A stretch of DNA of 18,823 nt from an uncultured Elusimicrobium sp. (GCA_937891135.1 CALAFB010000072.1:1-18823); one strand, 5' to 3'; counted from the first letter of the stretch, positions 5,509 to 13,291 are shown. Program-made: numbers and translations. The notes: generated by a model from the letters alone, not told the origin.

Positions 5509-7971
5509 ATGGCAAAAATTCAATTAAAACACGACTTCGACGTAGATATAGCAACCGCCCATAGCCGGTTATCCAAGAAATGGAAAAACCGTACCTGGAA
5601 GTGGAGCGAAATAGTAAGCAAGTGCGCCGACACCAAGCGCACCGGCGAAAGCGTGAAAGAGTACCTAAAGATGAGCCGCGAAGAACAAAGCAACATTAAG
5701 GACGTGGGCGGCTTTGTGGGCGGTTACCTGTCCGGTGGCACCCGCAAAACGCCTAACGTAATGTACCGCACGCTGGCCACCCTGGATATAGACTACGGCA
5801 CGCCGGACGTCTGGGACGACTTCACTATGGCTTACGGCTTCGCGGCTATGCTCTACAGCACGCACAAACACACGGAAGAAAAGCCCCGGTACCGGCTGGT
5901 ATTCCCGCTGTCCAGGCAGGTAACCCCGGCCGAATATGAGCCGCTTTGCCGCCGGATCGCTGCGGAAATCGGTATAGAACTTTTCGACATAACCACGTAC
6001 CAGCTGCCGCGCCTTTTCTACTGGCCCAGCACCAGCCGGGACGGCCAGTACGTCTTCCAGGTGCAGGACGGCCCCGCGTGCGACGTGGACGCTGTGCTGG
6101 CCACCTATAAGGACATTAACGACGCCAGCCAGTGGCCCACGTCTTCCAAAGAGGGCGACGCGATCGCCCACGAACTGCGCAAGGCCGGCGACCCGCTGGA
6201 AAAACCGGGTCTTATCGGCGCTTTCTGCCGCGCCTACACGATAGAAGACGCTATAGATACTTTCCTACAGGAGGCCTACGAAAAGACCGCCACGGACGGA
6301 CGGTACACCTACCGCAAAGGATCGGTGGCCGGTGGCCTGGTGTGCTATGAGGGCAAATTTGCCTACAGCCACCACGAAACCGACCCGGCCAGTATGCAGC
6401 TTTGCAACGCCTACGACCTGGTGCGCATACACCTGTTTGGCGTCTATGACGAAGACAGCAAAGTGCAGGATATTTCCCGCCTGCCGTCTTCGCTCAAAAT
6501 GGCCAATTTTGCCGCCGCCGACGGCCCGGTAAGGCGACTGCTTACCAAAGAGCGCAAAGCGTCCGCAGACGCCGATTTTGACGGCATAGCGGACGGCTAC
6601 GAAGACGACGCCGACAAAGACCAGGAAGCGGACAAATGGATGGAAGCTTTGGAATACGACCGCAAGGGCGCCCCGAAGCCTACGACCAAAAATATAATCT
6701 GCATACTGGAAAATGACCCGAAACTGAAAGGCCATATCTGGCACGATCTGTTTAGCGGCTTCGACATTGTTAAAGGCGGCCTGCCGTGGGACAGGAAAGC
6801 CACCCAGTGGGGCAACCGGGACGACGCTAACCTGCGGGTGTATCTGGACGAAAATTACGGCATAAGCGGCAAGGATAAGATAAAGGACGCGAAAGACGCG
6901 GTACTGACAAAGCACCGCGCCCACCCTATCCGCGAATACCTAAGCGGCCTGCAATGGGACGGCGTGCCGCGCCTGGATCGGCTTATTATAGACTACATAG
7001 GCGCGGAAGATACCCCGCTTAACCGGGCTATGACGCGTAAGCACTTTACCGCTGCCGTGGCCAGGGTTATGCAGCCCGGCTGCAAGTACGACTACTGCCT
7101 GATAGTAACCGGTACTGAGGGCATCGGCAAAAGTACGCTTTTCTCCGTTATGGGCGGCGACTGGTTTAACGACAGCCTGGTTACCACTGAGGGCAAAAGC
7201 GGTATGGAACAGCTGCGTATGGGCTGGATAATAGAACTGGCCGAGCTGTCCAGTATCAAGCGCTCAGACGTGGAGCAGGTAAAGAACTACATAACCCGCC
7301 GGGAAGACATATACCGCCAGGCGTACGGCACCGTAGTGGAGAAATACCCGCGCCAGTGCGTATTCTGTGGCACTACCAATGAAACCAACTTCTTAAAGGG
7401 CGACACCGGTAACCGGCGTTTCTGGGTTATACCGGCTGATCCGTCCCTGCGGAAGTACGACCGCTGGCTGGACGCGCTGCTGTCCGACCGTAACCAGTTG
7501 TGGGCCGAAGCCGTCCAGAACTGGCGCGACGGCGAAGCCCTGTACCTGCCGGGCGACCTGGAAGCGGAAGCCAGGGCGCGGCAGGAAGCCTTTAACGACG
7601 ACGCGGACGACCCGCTGCGCGATATGCTGGCCGCTTTCCTGGAAGCGAAGACACCGACCGACTGGGATAGCTGGGATTTGAAGCGCCGCCGCGCGTACTG
7701 GGCCAATCCCGACCCGCTGGACGCCAGCGCCAGCCAGCAGCGTACCCGCGTCTGCGCCGCGGAATTTATCTGCGAGAGGATGGGCCGCGAAATGGCCGAT
7801 AAGGAATACAAGTACCTGGCGCGGAAGATATGCCGCCTGCTGGAAGAAATGCCGGGCTGGGAGAGGGCTGGAGTAAGCAGGCACGCGGCCGCCCTGTACG
7901 GCGTACAAAAGTCCTTTAGGCGGGCGCTGGATACCCTGGACGACCTGCCGCCGGATGATGAAGATTTGTAA
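5509..7971 (+). CDS. VapE/VirE-like primase-ATPase (replicative primase-helicase)
   Basis: An 820-residue two-part replication protein. The N-terminal part (about 1-200) has features of archaeo-eukaryotic-type primases: L-D93-I-D95, S-T-H119-K-H121 followed by EKPRYRLVFPL, and R-L-F-Y-W-P. The C-terminal part is a virulence-associated E type P-loop ATPase with Walker A G535-TEGIGKST543 and a Walker B-like I-I-E576-L-A-E579-L, followed by KNYITRREDIYRQAYG and the FCGTTNE and NRRFWVIP motifs usual for this family. The acidic linker contains D354-A-D-F-D-G-I-A-D-G-Y-E365, which fits a calcium-binding DxDxDG loop. It likely primes and unwinds at the phage origin. A repeat-rich region begins on its stop codon. 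A seven-G run sits 8 bases before the ATG. Confidence 0.9.
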   Translation: MAKIQLKHDFDVDIATAHSRLSKKWKNRTWKWSEIVSKCADTKRTGESVKEYLKMSREEQSNIKDVGGFVGGYLSGGTRKTPNVMYRTLATLDIDYGTPDVWDDFTMAYGFAAMLYSTHKHTEEKPRYRLVFPLSRQVTPAEYEPLCRRIAAEIGIELFDITTYQLPRLFYWPSTSRDGQYVFQVQDGPACDVDAVLATYKDINDASQWPTSSKEGDAIAHELRKAGDPLEKPGLIGAFCRAYTIEDAIDTFLQEAYEKTATDGRYTYRKGSVAGGLVCYEGKFAYSHHETDPASMQLCNAYDLVRIHLFGVYDEDSKVQDISRLPSSLKMANFAAADGPVRRLLTKERKASADADFDGIADGYEDDADKDQEADKWMEALEYDRKGAPKPTTKNIICILENDPKLKGHIWHDLFSGFDIVKGGLPWDRKATQWGNRDDANLRVYLDENYGISGKDKIKDAKDAVLTKHRAHPIREYLSGLQWDGVPRLDRLIIDYIGAEDTPLNRAMTRKHFTAAVARVMQPGCKYDYCLIVTGTEGIGKSTLFSVMGGDWFNDSLVTTEGKSGMEQLRMGWIIELAELSSIKRSDVEQVKNYITRREDIYRQAYGTVVEKYPRQCVFCGTTNETNFLKGDTGNRRFWVIPADPSLRKYDRWLDALLSDRNQLWAEAVQNWRDGEALYLPGDLEAEARARQEAFNDDADDPLRDMLAAFLEAKTPTDWDSWDLKRRRAYWANPDPLDASASQQRTRVCAAEFICERMGREMADKEYKYLARKICRLLEEMPGWERAGVSRHAAALYGVQKSFRRALDTLDDLPPDDEDL

Positions 7972-8264
7972 ACCGAAGCCCCGAATTTGTAAACCGAGTA
8001 AACCGAACGCCGGAAAGGGGCTGTAAACCAAAAAATTTCGGTTTACACTTCGGTTTACACTTCGGTTTACACTTAAAGCACTGAAAAACAATATAATACA
8101 AGATTGTAAACTATGTAAACCAAAAATAATATAAAAATGTGTTGTTGTATAGTTATATGTAAAAATAGGCGTAATCGGACGTATAACGCGTGCGCACGCG
8201 CGCAGGAAACGTGTATTTAATATAATGTTAGCAGCGCCGGTTTACAAACTTTACGGTTTACAAA
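7968..8264 (+). repeat. GTAAACC repeat region, candidate replication origin
   Basis: This gene-free stretch holds ten exact copies of GTAAACC: five on the + strand (7968, 7989, 7998, 8023, 8115) and five inverted as GGTTTAC (8040, 8052, 8064, 8239, 8255). GTAAACTA at 8106 is a degenerate copy. Three inverted copies are parts of TTCGGTTTACAC repeated in tandem every 12 bases (8037-8072), and the last two are GGTTTACAAA spaced 16 bases apart. AGCCCC (7977-7982) and GGGGCT (8017-8022) add a short inverted repeat. The middle (about 8073-8180) is very A/T-rich, as expected for an unwinding element. The placement after the primase-ATPase gene favours an origin. A multi-site operator for the downstream genes is the alternative. 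Confidence 0.75.
8187..8200 (+). repeat. 14-bp perfect palindrome of alternating C/G type
   Basis: CGCGTGCGCACGCG reads the same on both strands and consists of alternating purines and pyrimidines. It sits in an otherwise A/T-rich part of the repeat region, 87 bases before the VRR-NUC start. It could be a dimer binding site or a cruciform or Z-DNA-forming element within the origin. Confidence 0.55.
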
Positions 8265-8273
8265 TGCAGTAAG

Positions 8274-8612
8274 ATGGACAGAAAGATAGAAAATATAGTG
8301 AGACACGCCGATGTATCGGAAAAGGCCATAGAAGCCTACCTGGTGCGGCGGGTAAAAGAACTGGGCGGCGTATGCCTTAAATACTCAAACCCCAACCTGG
8401 TAGGATACCCCGACCGGGTAGCCCTTTTCCCTGCGGGCGTAGCGGTGTGGATTGAGCTAAAGAGCAGCGGCAAGCAACCCACCAAGATACAGAGGGCGCG
8501 TATAGCGCATCTTAAAAATTTGGGCCATACCGTAGCCGTTATAGACAGTAAACCCGGAGTGGACGCGGTGCTAAAAGCAGTGGATTTCGTAGTTAATATA
8601 GAGGGCGAATAA
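8274..8612 (+). CDS. VRR-NUC domain nuclease
   Basis: A 112-residue single-domain nuclease of the VRR-NUC type (PD-(D/E)XK superfamily). The signature is E20 in the first helix, G44-Y-P-D47-R, then W-I-E61-L-K63 and Q73 in the following helix. The length fits stand-alone phage VRR-NUC proteins, which cut branched or other structured DNA during replication and recombination. It lies between the repeat region and the SNF2-like helicase gene and overlaps the latter in a TAATG junction at 8610-8614. This VRR-NUC/SNF2 pair is a recurring phage arrangement. The start is the ATG after the second GGTTTACAAA repeat. Confidence 0.9.
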   Translation: MDRKIENIVRHADVSEKAIEAYLVRRVKELGGVCLKYSNPNLVGYPDRVALFPAGVAVWIELKSSGKQPTKIQRARIAHLKNLGHTVAVIDSKPGVDAVLKAVDFVVNIEGE

Positions 8613-9988
8613 TGCAGTACAGACCTTACGAATACCAAAAGACGGCGACCCGGTGGATATTGGAACACCCCCGCTGCGGCCTATTCCTGGATATGGGATT
8701 AGGCAAGACGGTTTCGACCCTTACCGCCGTGCAGCAGATGATCGACGACTGCGAAGTGGAAAAAGTGCTGGTGGTGGCTCCTAAGAAAGTGGCCGAAACC
8801 ACCTGGACTACGGAAGCCGCGAAGTGGGAACACCTGGCGGGCCTGCGGGTGGTTAAAGTGATGGGAACTGAAAAGCAGCGCCGTTTGGCCCTGGAGAGAC
8901 CCGGCGACGTGTACGTTATCGGCCGCGATAGTTTCGTATGGCTGTGCGGCATCTACGGCGGTATGCTGCCTTTCGACGTGCTGGTTATCGACGAGCTTAC
9001 CAGCTTTAAGTCCAGTAAGTCGCAGCGCTTCAAGGCTATGCGCATAGCCACGCCGACCGTCCAGCGCGTTATCGGTCTTACCGGTACGCCGGCCCCTAAC
9101 GGCCTGGTGGATCTGTGGGCGCAAATGTACTGCCTGGATATGGGCGACCGTCTGGGTAAGTCCGTTACCCGGTATAAGGAAACCTACTTCGACATACACA
9201 AGTGGAACAACATAGAAGTACGCGCCACCTGCAAGCCGGGCTGTGAAAAGCTGATCCGGGACAAAATCGCGGATATTTGCCTGTCGATGCAGGCCAAAGA
9301 TTACTTGCAACTGCCAGACTTGCTGGTACACACCGAAAGGGTGGAACTGTCCAAAGCCATAATGGACAAATACGCGGCCTTCGAAAAGGAAAAGGTGCTG
9401 GAATTTAAGGCCGAACACGGCGACGAACCGGCAAACGTGCTGGCCAATTCTGCCGCCGGCCTTATGAACAAACTGAGCCAGTTTGCTAACGGCGCCGTCT
9501 ACGATGAAGACCGGAACGTACACGAAGTCCACGACGAAAAACTGGACAGGCTGGCAGAACTGGTGGAAGCGGCTAACAGCCCTGTGCTGGTTTTCTACCA
9601 GTACAAGCACGATATAGACCGGATCGCCAAAAAACTAAAGGGCTACCGGGTGGTGGCGTACCAGGGCGAAGCCCAGCTGCTGGACTGGAACGCAGGCAAG
9701 ATCGACGTACTGCTGGCGCACCCCGCCAGCACGGCTTATGGTCTTAATATGCAGCAAGGCGGCCACTATATCGTATGGTTTGGTACCGGCTGGAACCTGG
9801 AACTATACCAGCAGGCAAATGCCCGCCTGCATCGACAGGGCCAGCAGTACCCGGTTACGGTGTATAAACTGCTGTGCGGCCATACCGTGGACGAAAGGGC
9901 TAACGCGGCCCTGGAGAGCAAGAAAGGCGTACAGCAGTCTTTGTTGGACAGCCTAAACTATCTACTTAGGAAACATAACCTGGAATAA
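8612..9988 (+). CDS. SNF2-like DEAD/DEAH-box helicase
   Basis: A 458-residue superfamily 2 ATPase of the phage SNF2-like type. The N-terminal lobe has R-P-Y-E-Y-Q near the start, Walker A D27-MGLGKT33, a DExx box V-I-D127-E128-L-T and G-L-T-G-T-P-A-P-N-G (motif III). The C-terminal lobe has Q400-QANARLHRQGQ411 (motif VI, with R405 and R408). It likely translocates on or remodels DNA, together with the VRR-NUC protein whose gene it overlaps. It also overlaps the next start by TAATG at 9986-9990. The compact size, without extra chromatin domains, is normal for phage members. Confidence 0.92.
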   Translation: MQYRPYEYQKTATRWILEHPRCGLFLDMGLGKTVSTLTAVQQMIDDCEVEKVLVVAPKKVAETTWTTEAAKWEHLAGLRVVKVMGTEKQRRLALERPGDVYVIGRDSFVWLCGIYGGMLPFDVLVIDELTSFKSSKSQRFKAMRIATPTVQRVIGLTGTPAPNGLVDLWAQMYCLDMGDRLGKSVTRYKETYFDIHKWNNIEVRATCKPGCEKLIRDKIADICLSMQAKDYLQLPDLLVHTERVELSKAIMDKYAAFEKEKVLEFKAEHGDEPANVLANSAAGLMNKLSQFANGAVYDEDRNVHEVHDEKLDRLAELVEAANSPVLVFYQYKHDIDRIAKKLKGYRVVAYQGEAQLLDWNAGKIDVLLAHPASTAYGLNMQQGGHYIVWFGTGWNLELYQQANARLHRQGQQYPVTVYKLLCGHTVDERANAALESKKGVQQSLLDSLNYLLRKHNLE

Positions 9989-10269
9989 TGACTAACCGTA
10001 AACGTATAAACATATCCGTAGACGAAGCGCAGTACCGCAGACTACAAGCCCTACAGGTAAAGTACGGCTTTAAGAACGTCTGCGAGCTGGCGCGCGCTAT
10101 GCTGAACGTCCTAACCCAGTACACGGACGCGGCGGCCACCCGGCGGCGTAAGCCCGCATCCGTGGGCGACGACATACTGGATATGTTTAACGACCTGGGC
10201 GACTGGGAAGCTACACCCGAAAACGTGCAGCCGCCTGCGCGCCGCCGTAGGACTACCAGTAAAGACTAA
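9988..10269 (+). CDS. Ribbon-helix-helix-like DNA-binding protein
   Basis: A 93-residue protein. Residues 4-40 read as a beta-strand plus two helices (KRINISVDEAQYRRLQALQ, then KNVCELARAMLNVL), which fits a ribbon-helix-helix fold of the kind found in small repressors. The C-terminus is basic (ARRRRTTSK). It is coupled to the helicase by TAATG and stops 6 bases before the HNH gene. It could regulate the switch from replication to packaging genes, or bind the repeats or the packaging site. The fold call is by eye and therefore tentative. Confidence 0.6.
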   Translation: MTNRKRINISVDEAQYRRLQALQVKYGFKNVCELARAMLNVLTQYTDAAATRRRKPASVGDDILDMFNDLGDWEATPENVQPPARRRRTTSKD

Positions 10270-10275
10270 AGCGAT

Positions 10276-10608
10276 ATGGCAAAGGATAAGGACTACCAGC
10301 AGCTGATCCATACGGAAAGATGGCTGCGACTGCGACGCGATAAGCTGACCGCTTCGCCACTGTGCGAACGCTGCCAGCAGCAGGGCGTCGTAACACCGGC
10401 TACGGAAGTACACCACGTTACACCTGTGGAAGATGGGCTGACCCTGGCGGCGAAGCGTCGGTTAATGTATGACTACCACAACCTGCGGGCGCTATGCCAC
10501 GACTGCCACGTGCAGACACACGTAGAGTTAGGCAGGTGCGGCAAGGCTGCGACGAAGCGACGGAACGAAGCGCAGGTGCGGGCGGTGGTAGATAAATTTT
10601 TTGGATAG
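10276..10608 (+). CDS. HNH endonuclease
   Basis: A 110-residue HNH nuclease. A zinc site is visible as C30-x2-C33 with a partner pair in C-H-D-C-H near residues 75-79. The catalytic region is E-V-H-H-V-T-P with the N of Y-H-N-L-R-A-L and the terminal H. Such stand-alone HNH proteins beside the terminase genes of HK97-type phages assist the terminase in cutting cos sites. Its position directly upstream of the small terminase supports that role over a homing endonuclease. The stop codon is followed at once by a nine-G run. Confidence 0.9.
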   Translation: MAKDKDYQQLIHTERWLRLRRDKLTASPLCERCQQQGVVTPATEVHHVTPVEDGLTLAAKRRLMYDYHNLRALCHDCHVQTHVELGRCGKAATKRRNEAQVRAVVDKFFG

Positions 10609-10791
10609 GGGGGGGGTAGTTTTTTAATTGAGGGGGTGCCGCGTTAAACCTCGCCCCCAGTTTTGAGCGACGATTTTTGGAAATTCGGATTTACGGAACT
10701 TTACCCAAAATGGACGAAATCTGCTGGAAATTTCCGAAAACGTCTAAAAATTGACAAAAACGCAAAGAAAATTGCACGAAACGCTGATTTT
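10609..10791 (+). other. Gene-free region between HNH and small terminase; possible cos/terminator
   Basis: This 183-base gap starts in a run of nine G (10608-10616) and a T-run (10619-10625). A stem follows: GGGGGTG (10632-10638) with CGCCCCC (10652-10658), pairing with one G-T wobble and a 13-base loop, then AGTTTTG. The rest is A-rich with low GC at third positions in the open frame. The stem plus T's could be a weak terminator of the early transcript. In phages with HNH next to small terminase the cos site lies in this neighbourhood, so it is also the best place to look for cohesive ends. Confidence 0.4.
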
Positions 10792-11184
10792 ATGCTGGAA
10801 AACGTAAAAAGTGTTTCCGACTACCGGAAGCAGATAGTAAAGGCCCTAAAGAAAGCCGGTACCTACAGCGCCGGTGTCGATATGCAGGTTTTGAACCTGG
10901 CCACCGCCCTGCGGACGCTCGATATGGCTAACGCCCAGATCGACACGCTGGACGAAGTTACGGTATGGGAAGAAACCCGCTATGGCCAGAAGCTGGCGCC
11001 GCATCCTGTCTTCAAAGTCCAGAAAGACGCGCAAGACAGCATAACGCGCCAGATGAAAATTTTAGGGCTTACTACAGAACTGCTGGCTGGTACTGACGAA
11101 ACCGACCCGCTGGTGGAACTCACTAAAAAGGTGGTTAAGTCCGGCAAGAGGAAACCGGTAGTAGTAAAGCCGGATGCTGACTAA
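10792..11184 (+). CDS. terS: Phage terminase small subunit (P27 family)
   Basis: A 130-residue core of a P27-type small terminase, which recognises the packaging site and hands DNA to the large subunit. Visible features are K-A-L-K-K-A-G-T-Y-S-A-G-V-D, A-T-A-L-R-T-L-D-M-A-N, E-E-T-R-Y-G-Q-K-L-A-P-H-P-V-F-K-V-Q and Q-M-K-I-L-G-L-T-T-E-L-L, matching the family from end to end. I chose ATG 10792 because family homology begins there. The frame is open upstream to a TTG at 10663, but those 43 codons have only about 31 percent GC at third positions, unlike the rest, and no recognisable homology. The gene overlaps the large terminase by TAATG at 11182-11186. Confidence 0.85.
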   Translation: MLENVKSVSDYRKQIVKALKKAGTYSAGVDMQVLNLATALRTLDMANAQIDTLDEVTVWEETRYGQKLAPHPVFKVQKDAQDSITRQMKILGLTTELLAGTDETDPLVELTKKVVKSGKRKPVVVKPDAD

Positions 11185-12890
11185 TGACGGAAGAAGAAAA
11201 AGACAGACTGCGGCAGGCAAAGGCCGACGTTACCGCTGCGCTGGCAGCTGTGCGTATAGAGGACTACCGCCTGGGCGAAGTGGACACCCGGATAGAAGAC
11301 TACGTGCGGGAAGTGGCCACCAACCCGGACGGCCACAACCTGTACGAACAGCTGGGCGTGCTGCGCTTCTTTGGCTTCTGCCGCCGGTACGGCATCAACG
11401 TAACCGAAGTGCAGCGGTTTTTTACCCTGTACGAAAGCCTGTATTTTCCCGGCAAAGCCGGGCTGCAAACATACCTGCTTACGCCGGTGCAGGCTTTCCA
11501 GTTTGCCCATATCTTCGCTTTCTGGAGCGGTGGCCGGCGGGTTATCCGTGAAGTGTGCCTGTACGTCCCGCGTAAGTATAGCAAGACCACCAGCAGCGCT
11601 TCGCTGGCCGTAAACGACCTGCTGTACGGCGACGCTAACGCGGAATGTTACACCGGCGCGAACTCTAACGACCAGGCTAAAAAGTGCTTTGACGTGATCC
11701 GTGGCTGCGTGCGGAAACTCGACCCTATGGAACGCCGGTACCGGATAAATGAAGAAAGCATAAAATCTAAGCGCAGCGACCGGCAGGCTTTCTGCCAGTG
11801 TCTTACCGCTAACGCCCGCACTAAAGACGGACTGAACGCCAGCACGGTAATTATGGACGAATTTAGCCAGGCCCTGGACAGCGACCTGCTGACGGTGCTA
11901 ACTACGTCTATGGGCGTGCGGGAAAACCCGCTGACGGTTATAATTACCACGGCGTCGGACGTATTCGATGGGCCGTTTTACGAAATGCTGCAAGGCTACA
12001 AAGCGCTGCTGCTGGGAGAGTATGAAGACGACAGCGTATTTGTGCATCTGTTTGAACCCGATCTGGACGACCCGGAAGACAGCGAAGACACCTGGCGCAA
12101 GGTACACCCGCATTTGGGCGTTACGGTGTCCCTGGACTTCTACAGGCAGGAATACAAAAAGGCCGTGCGTAACGGATCGGAAGCTATGCTGGCTTTCCGC
12201 ACTAAGCTGCTTAACGTGTACGCGGAGAATGAGCAGCGCAGCTGGATAAGCAGCACCCTGGCGCGCTCCATTTCCCGGCCTATGCCGCTGGACGCTATCA
12301 AAGGACGCCCGGACGCTATGGTAGCTATTGACCTGTCGGAAAGCGACGACTTTAGCGCCGTTACGATGGGCCTATACAACCAGGCGCAAAAGTCTTTCCA
12401 CTTCCATACCGCGTACTTTTTCCCGGACGGTGCGCTGCCTGGCCACCCTAACGAAAAGCTGTACCGCACCTGGGCCGAAAAAGGCTACCTGCATCTGACC
12501 CACGGCGACGTTATCGACTACCGCGAAATCGTGGACTACATACTGCGGATTAACCAGGTGGTGCGTATTCTGGGCATCGGCTACGATCCCTGGAAGTCGC
12601 AGGAAGTAATAAATATGCTGGCGGCCAGTGGAGCCGGTAACGTGATTAAGGGTGTACGGCAGACCTACGGCACGTTTACGGCTCCGGTGGAGAGCTTCGA
12701 ACACGGCGCCAAAACAGGCCACGTGTTTATTAACGACAACCCGATAAACGCCTACTGCTTCGGCAACGCAGTGCTGGACACCGACAAGCTGGAAAACTGC
12801 AAGCCCATAAAGCGCAAGGCTACGCAAAAGATAGATGGCGTTATAACTATGCTTATGACACTGCGCCTGTTTATAGACTACGAAAGATAA
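11184..12890 (+). CDS. terL: Phage terminase large subunit (HK97-like)
   Basis: A 568-residue packaging motor. The ATPase half has a Walker A-type loop P129-RKYSKTT136 (K134; the family more often has PRKNGKS/T) and Walker B V-I-M-D225-E226-F, followed by the T-T-A coupling region. The nuclease half has D383 in A-I-D-L-S-E-S, D468 in G-Y-D-P-W and D551 in K-I-D-G, the three acidic residues expected for an RNase H-like metal site. Length and motif spacing fit complete members of the Terminase_1 group. It pumps DNA into the prohead through the portal and cuts it. It is coupled to the small subunit upstream. Confidence 0.95.
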   Translation: MTEEEKDRLRQAKADVTAALAAVRIEDYRLGEVDTRIEDYVREVATNPDGHNLYEQLGVLRFFGFCRRYGINVTEVQRFFTLYESLYFPGKAGLQTYLLTPVQAFQFAHIFAFWSGGRRVIREVCLYVPRKYSKTTSSASLAVNDLLYGDANAECYTGANSNDQAKKCFDVIRGCVRKLDPMERRYRINEESIKSKRSDRQAFCQCLTANARTKDGLNASTVIMDEFSQALDSDLLTVLTTSMGVRENPLTVIITTASDVFDGPFYEMLQGYKALLLGEYEDDSVFVHLFEPDLDDPEDSEDTWRKVHPHLGVTVSLDFYRQEYKKAVRNGSEAMLAFRTKLLNVYAENEQRSWISSTLARSISRPMPLDAIKGRPDAMVAIDLSESDDFSAVTMGLYNQAQKSFHFHTAYFFPDGALPGHPNEKLYRTWAEKGYLHLTHGDVIDYREIVDYILRINQVVRILGIGYDPWKSQEVINMLAASGAGNVIKGVRQTYGTFTAPVESFEHGAKTGHVFINDNPINAYCFGNAVLDTDKLENCKPIKRKATQKIDGVITMLMTLRLFIDYER

Positions 12891-12893
12891 GAT

Positions 12894-13151
12894 ATGCTGT
12901 TTAGAGTTTATAGCCGAAAGCATTTGGATGCTATGGCCGTCTACGGCCGGTATCTGGCGCCGTATTACGACCGCTGGGAATGTATGCAGCAGCGTACAGC
13001 CGTTATTAACCTGGAGACTATAGCGGACTTTACGGCCCTACAGGACAGTATCGGCCACCGGCTGGTTATGGACGGCGATCTGCTGGAAATAGTGGACGGC
13101 CCGGCAGACTTCCAGGACGTCTTACGCAGGGTGGGAAAAGATACAGGCTAA
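12894..13151 (+). CDS. Hypothetical protein between terminase and portal (85 aa)
   Basis: Not recognised. The 85-residue product has an aromatic- and tyrosine-rich first half (YSRKHLDAMAVYGRYLAPYYDRWE) and a possible small beta segment (RLVMDGDLLEIVDG). It begins 3 bases after the large terminase stop, so it belongs to the same transcript. The ATG has a GATAT leader like several other starts here. The gene-free control region follows it. The function is unknown; the position suggests packaging or head assembly. Confidence 0.6.
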   Translation: MLFRVYSRKHLDAMAVYGRYLAPYYDRWECMQQRTAVINLETIADFTALQDSIGHRLVMDGDLLEIVDGPADFQDVLRRVGKDTG

Positions 13152-13291
13152 ATTTTTCATTTTTTTTTCTGCCACTTCTTACCGCTTCGCGCCCAAATGC
13201 TCCAAAATACAACTAATTACGCCTAAAGTTTGGGTGCGAAAAATCCCTTAGCGCTAATTAAAGTAGAGGGACTACGTAAAGACCTTTGCTA
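13152..13291 (+). promoter_or_regulatory. Gene-free control region ahead of the portal gene
   Basis: This 140-base gap starts with a nine-T run (13160-13168) that has no stem before it. It then holds a 12-bp imperfect inverted repeat: TTCGCGCCCAAA (13186-13197) against TTTGGGTGCGAA (13229-13240), one G-T wobble and a 31-base loop. A perfect 10-bp palindrome, TTAGCGCTAA, lies at 13248-13257, about 35 bases before the portal ATG. No convincing Bacteroides-type -33/-7 pair is visible. It is likely a regulatory region for the head genes, with the palindrome as a possible operator. Confidence 0.4.

Noticed and set aside
7916..8101. Minus-strand open frame with repeated K-C-K-P peptides
   Set aside because: The peptide repeat is just the translation of the GTAAACC DNA repeats and the end of the VapE-like gene.
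7968..8264. CRISPR array
   Set aside because: The repeats are only 7-12 bases, in both orientations, with no regular 30-40 base spacers and no cas genes.
10663..10791. TTG-initiated extension of the small terminase by 43 codons
   Set aside because: Low third-position GC, no homology to P27 proteins and no ribosome site. The family match begins at the ATG at 10792. The extension cannot be fully excluded.
13160..13168. Terminator at the nine-T run after the 85-residue gene
   Set aside because: No GC-rich stem precedes the T-run, so an intrinsic terminator is not supported.
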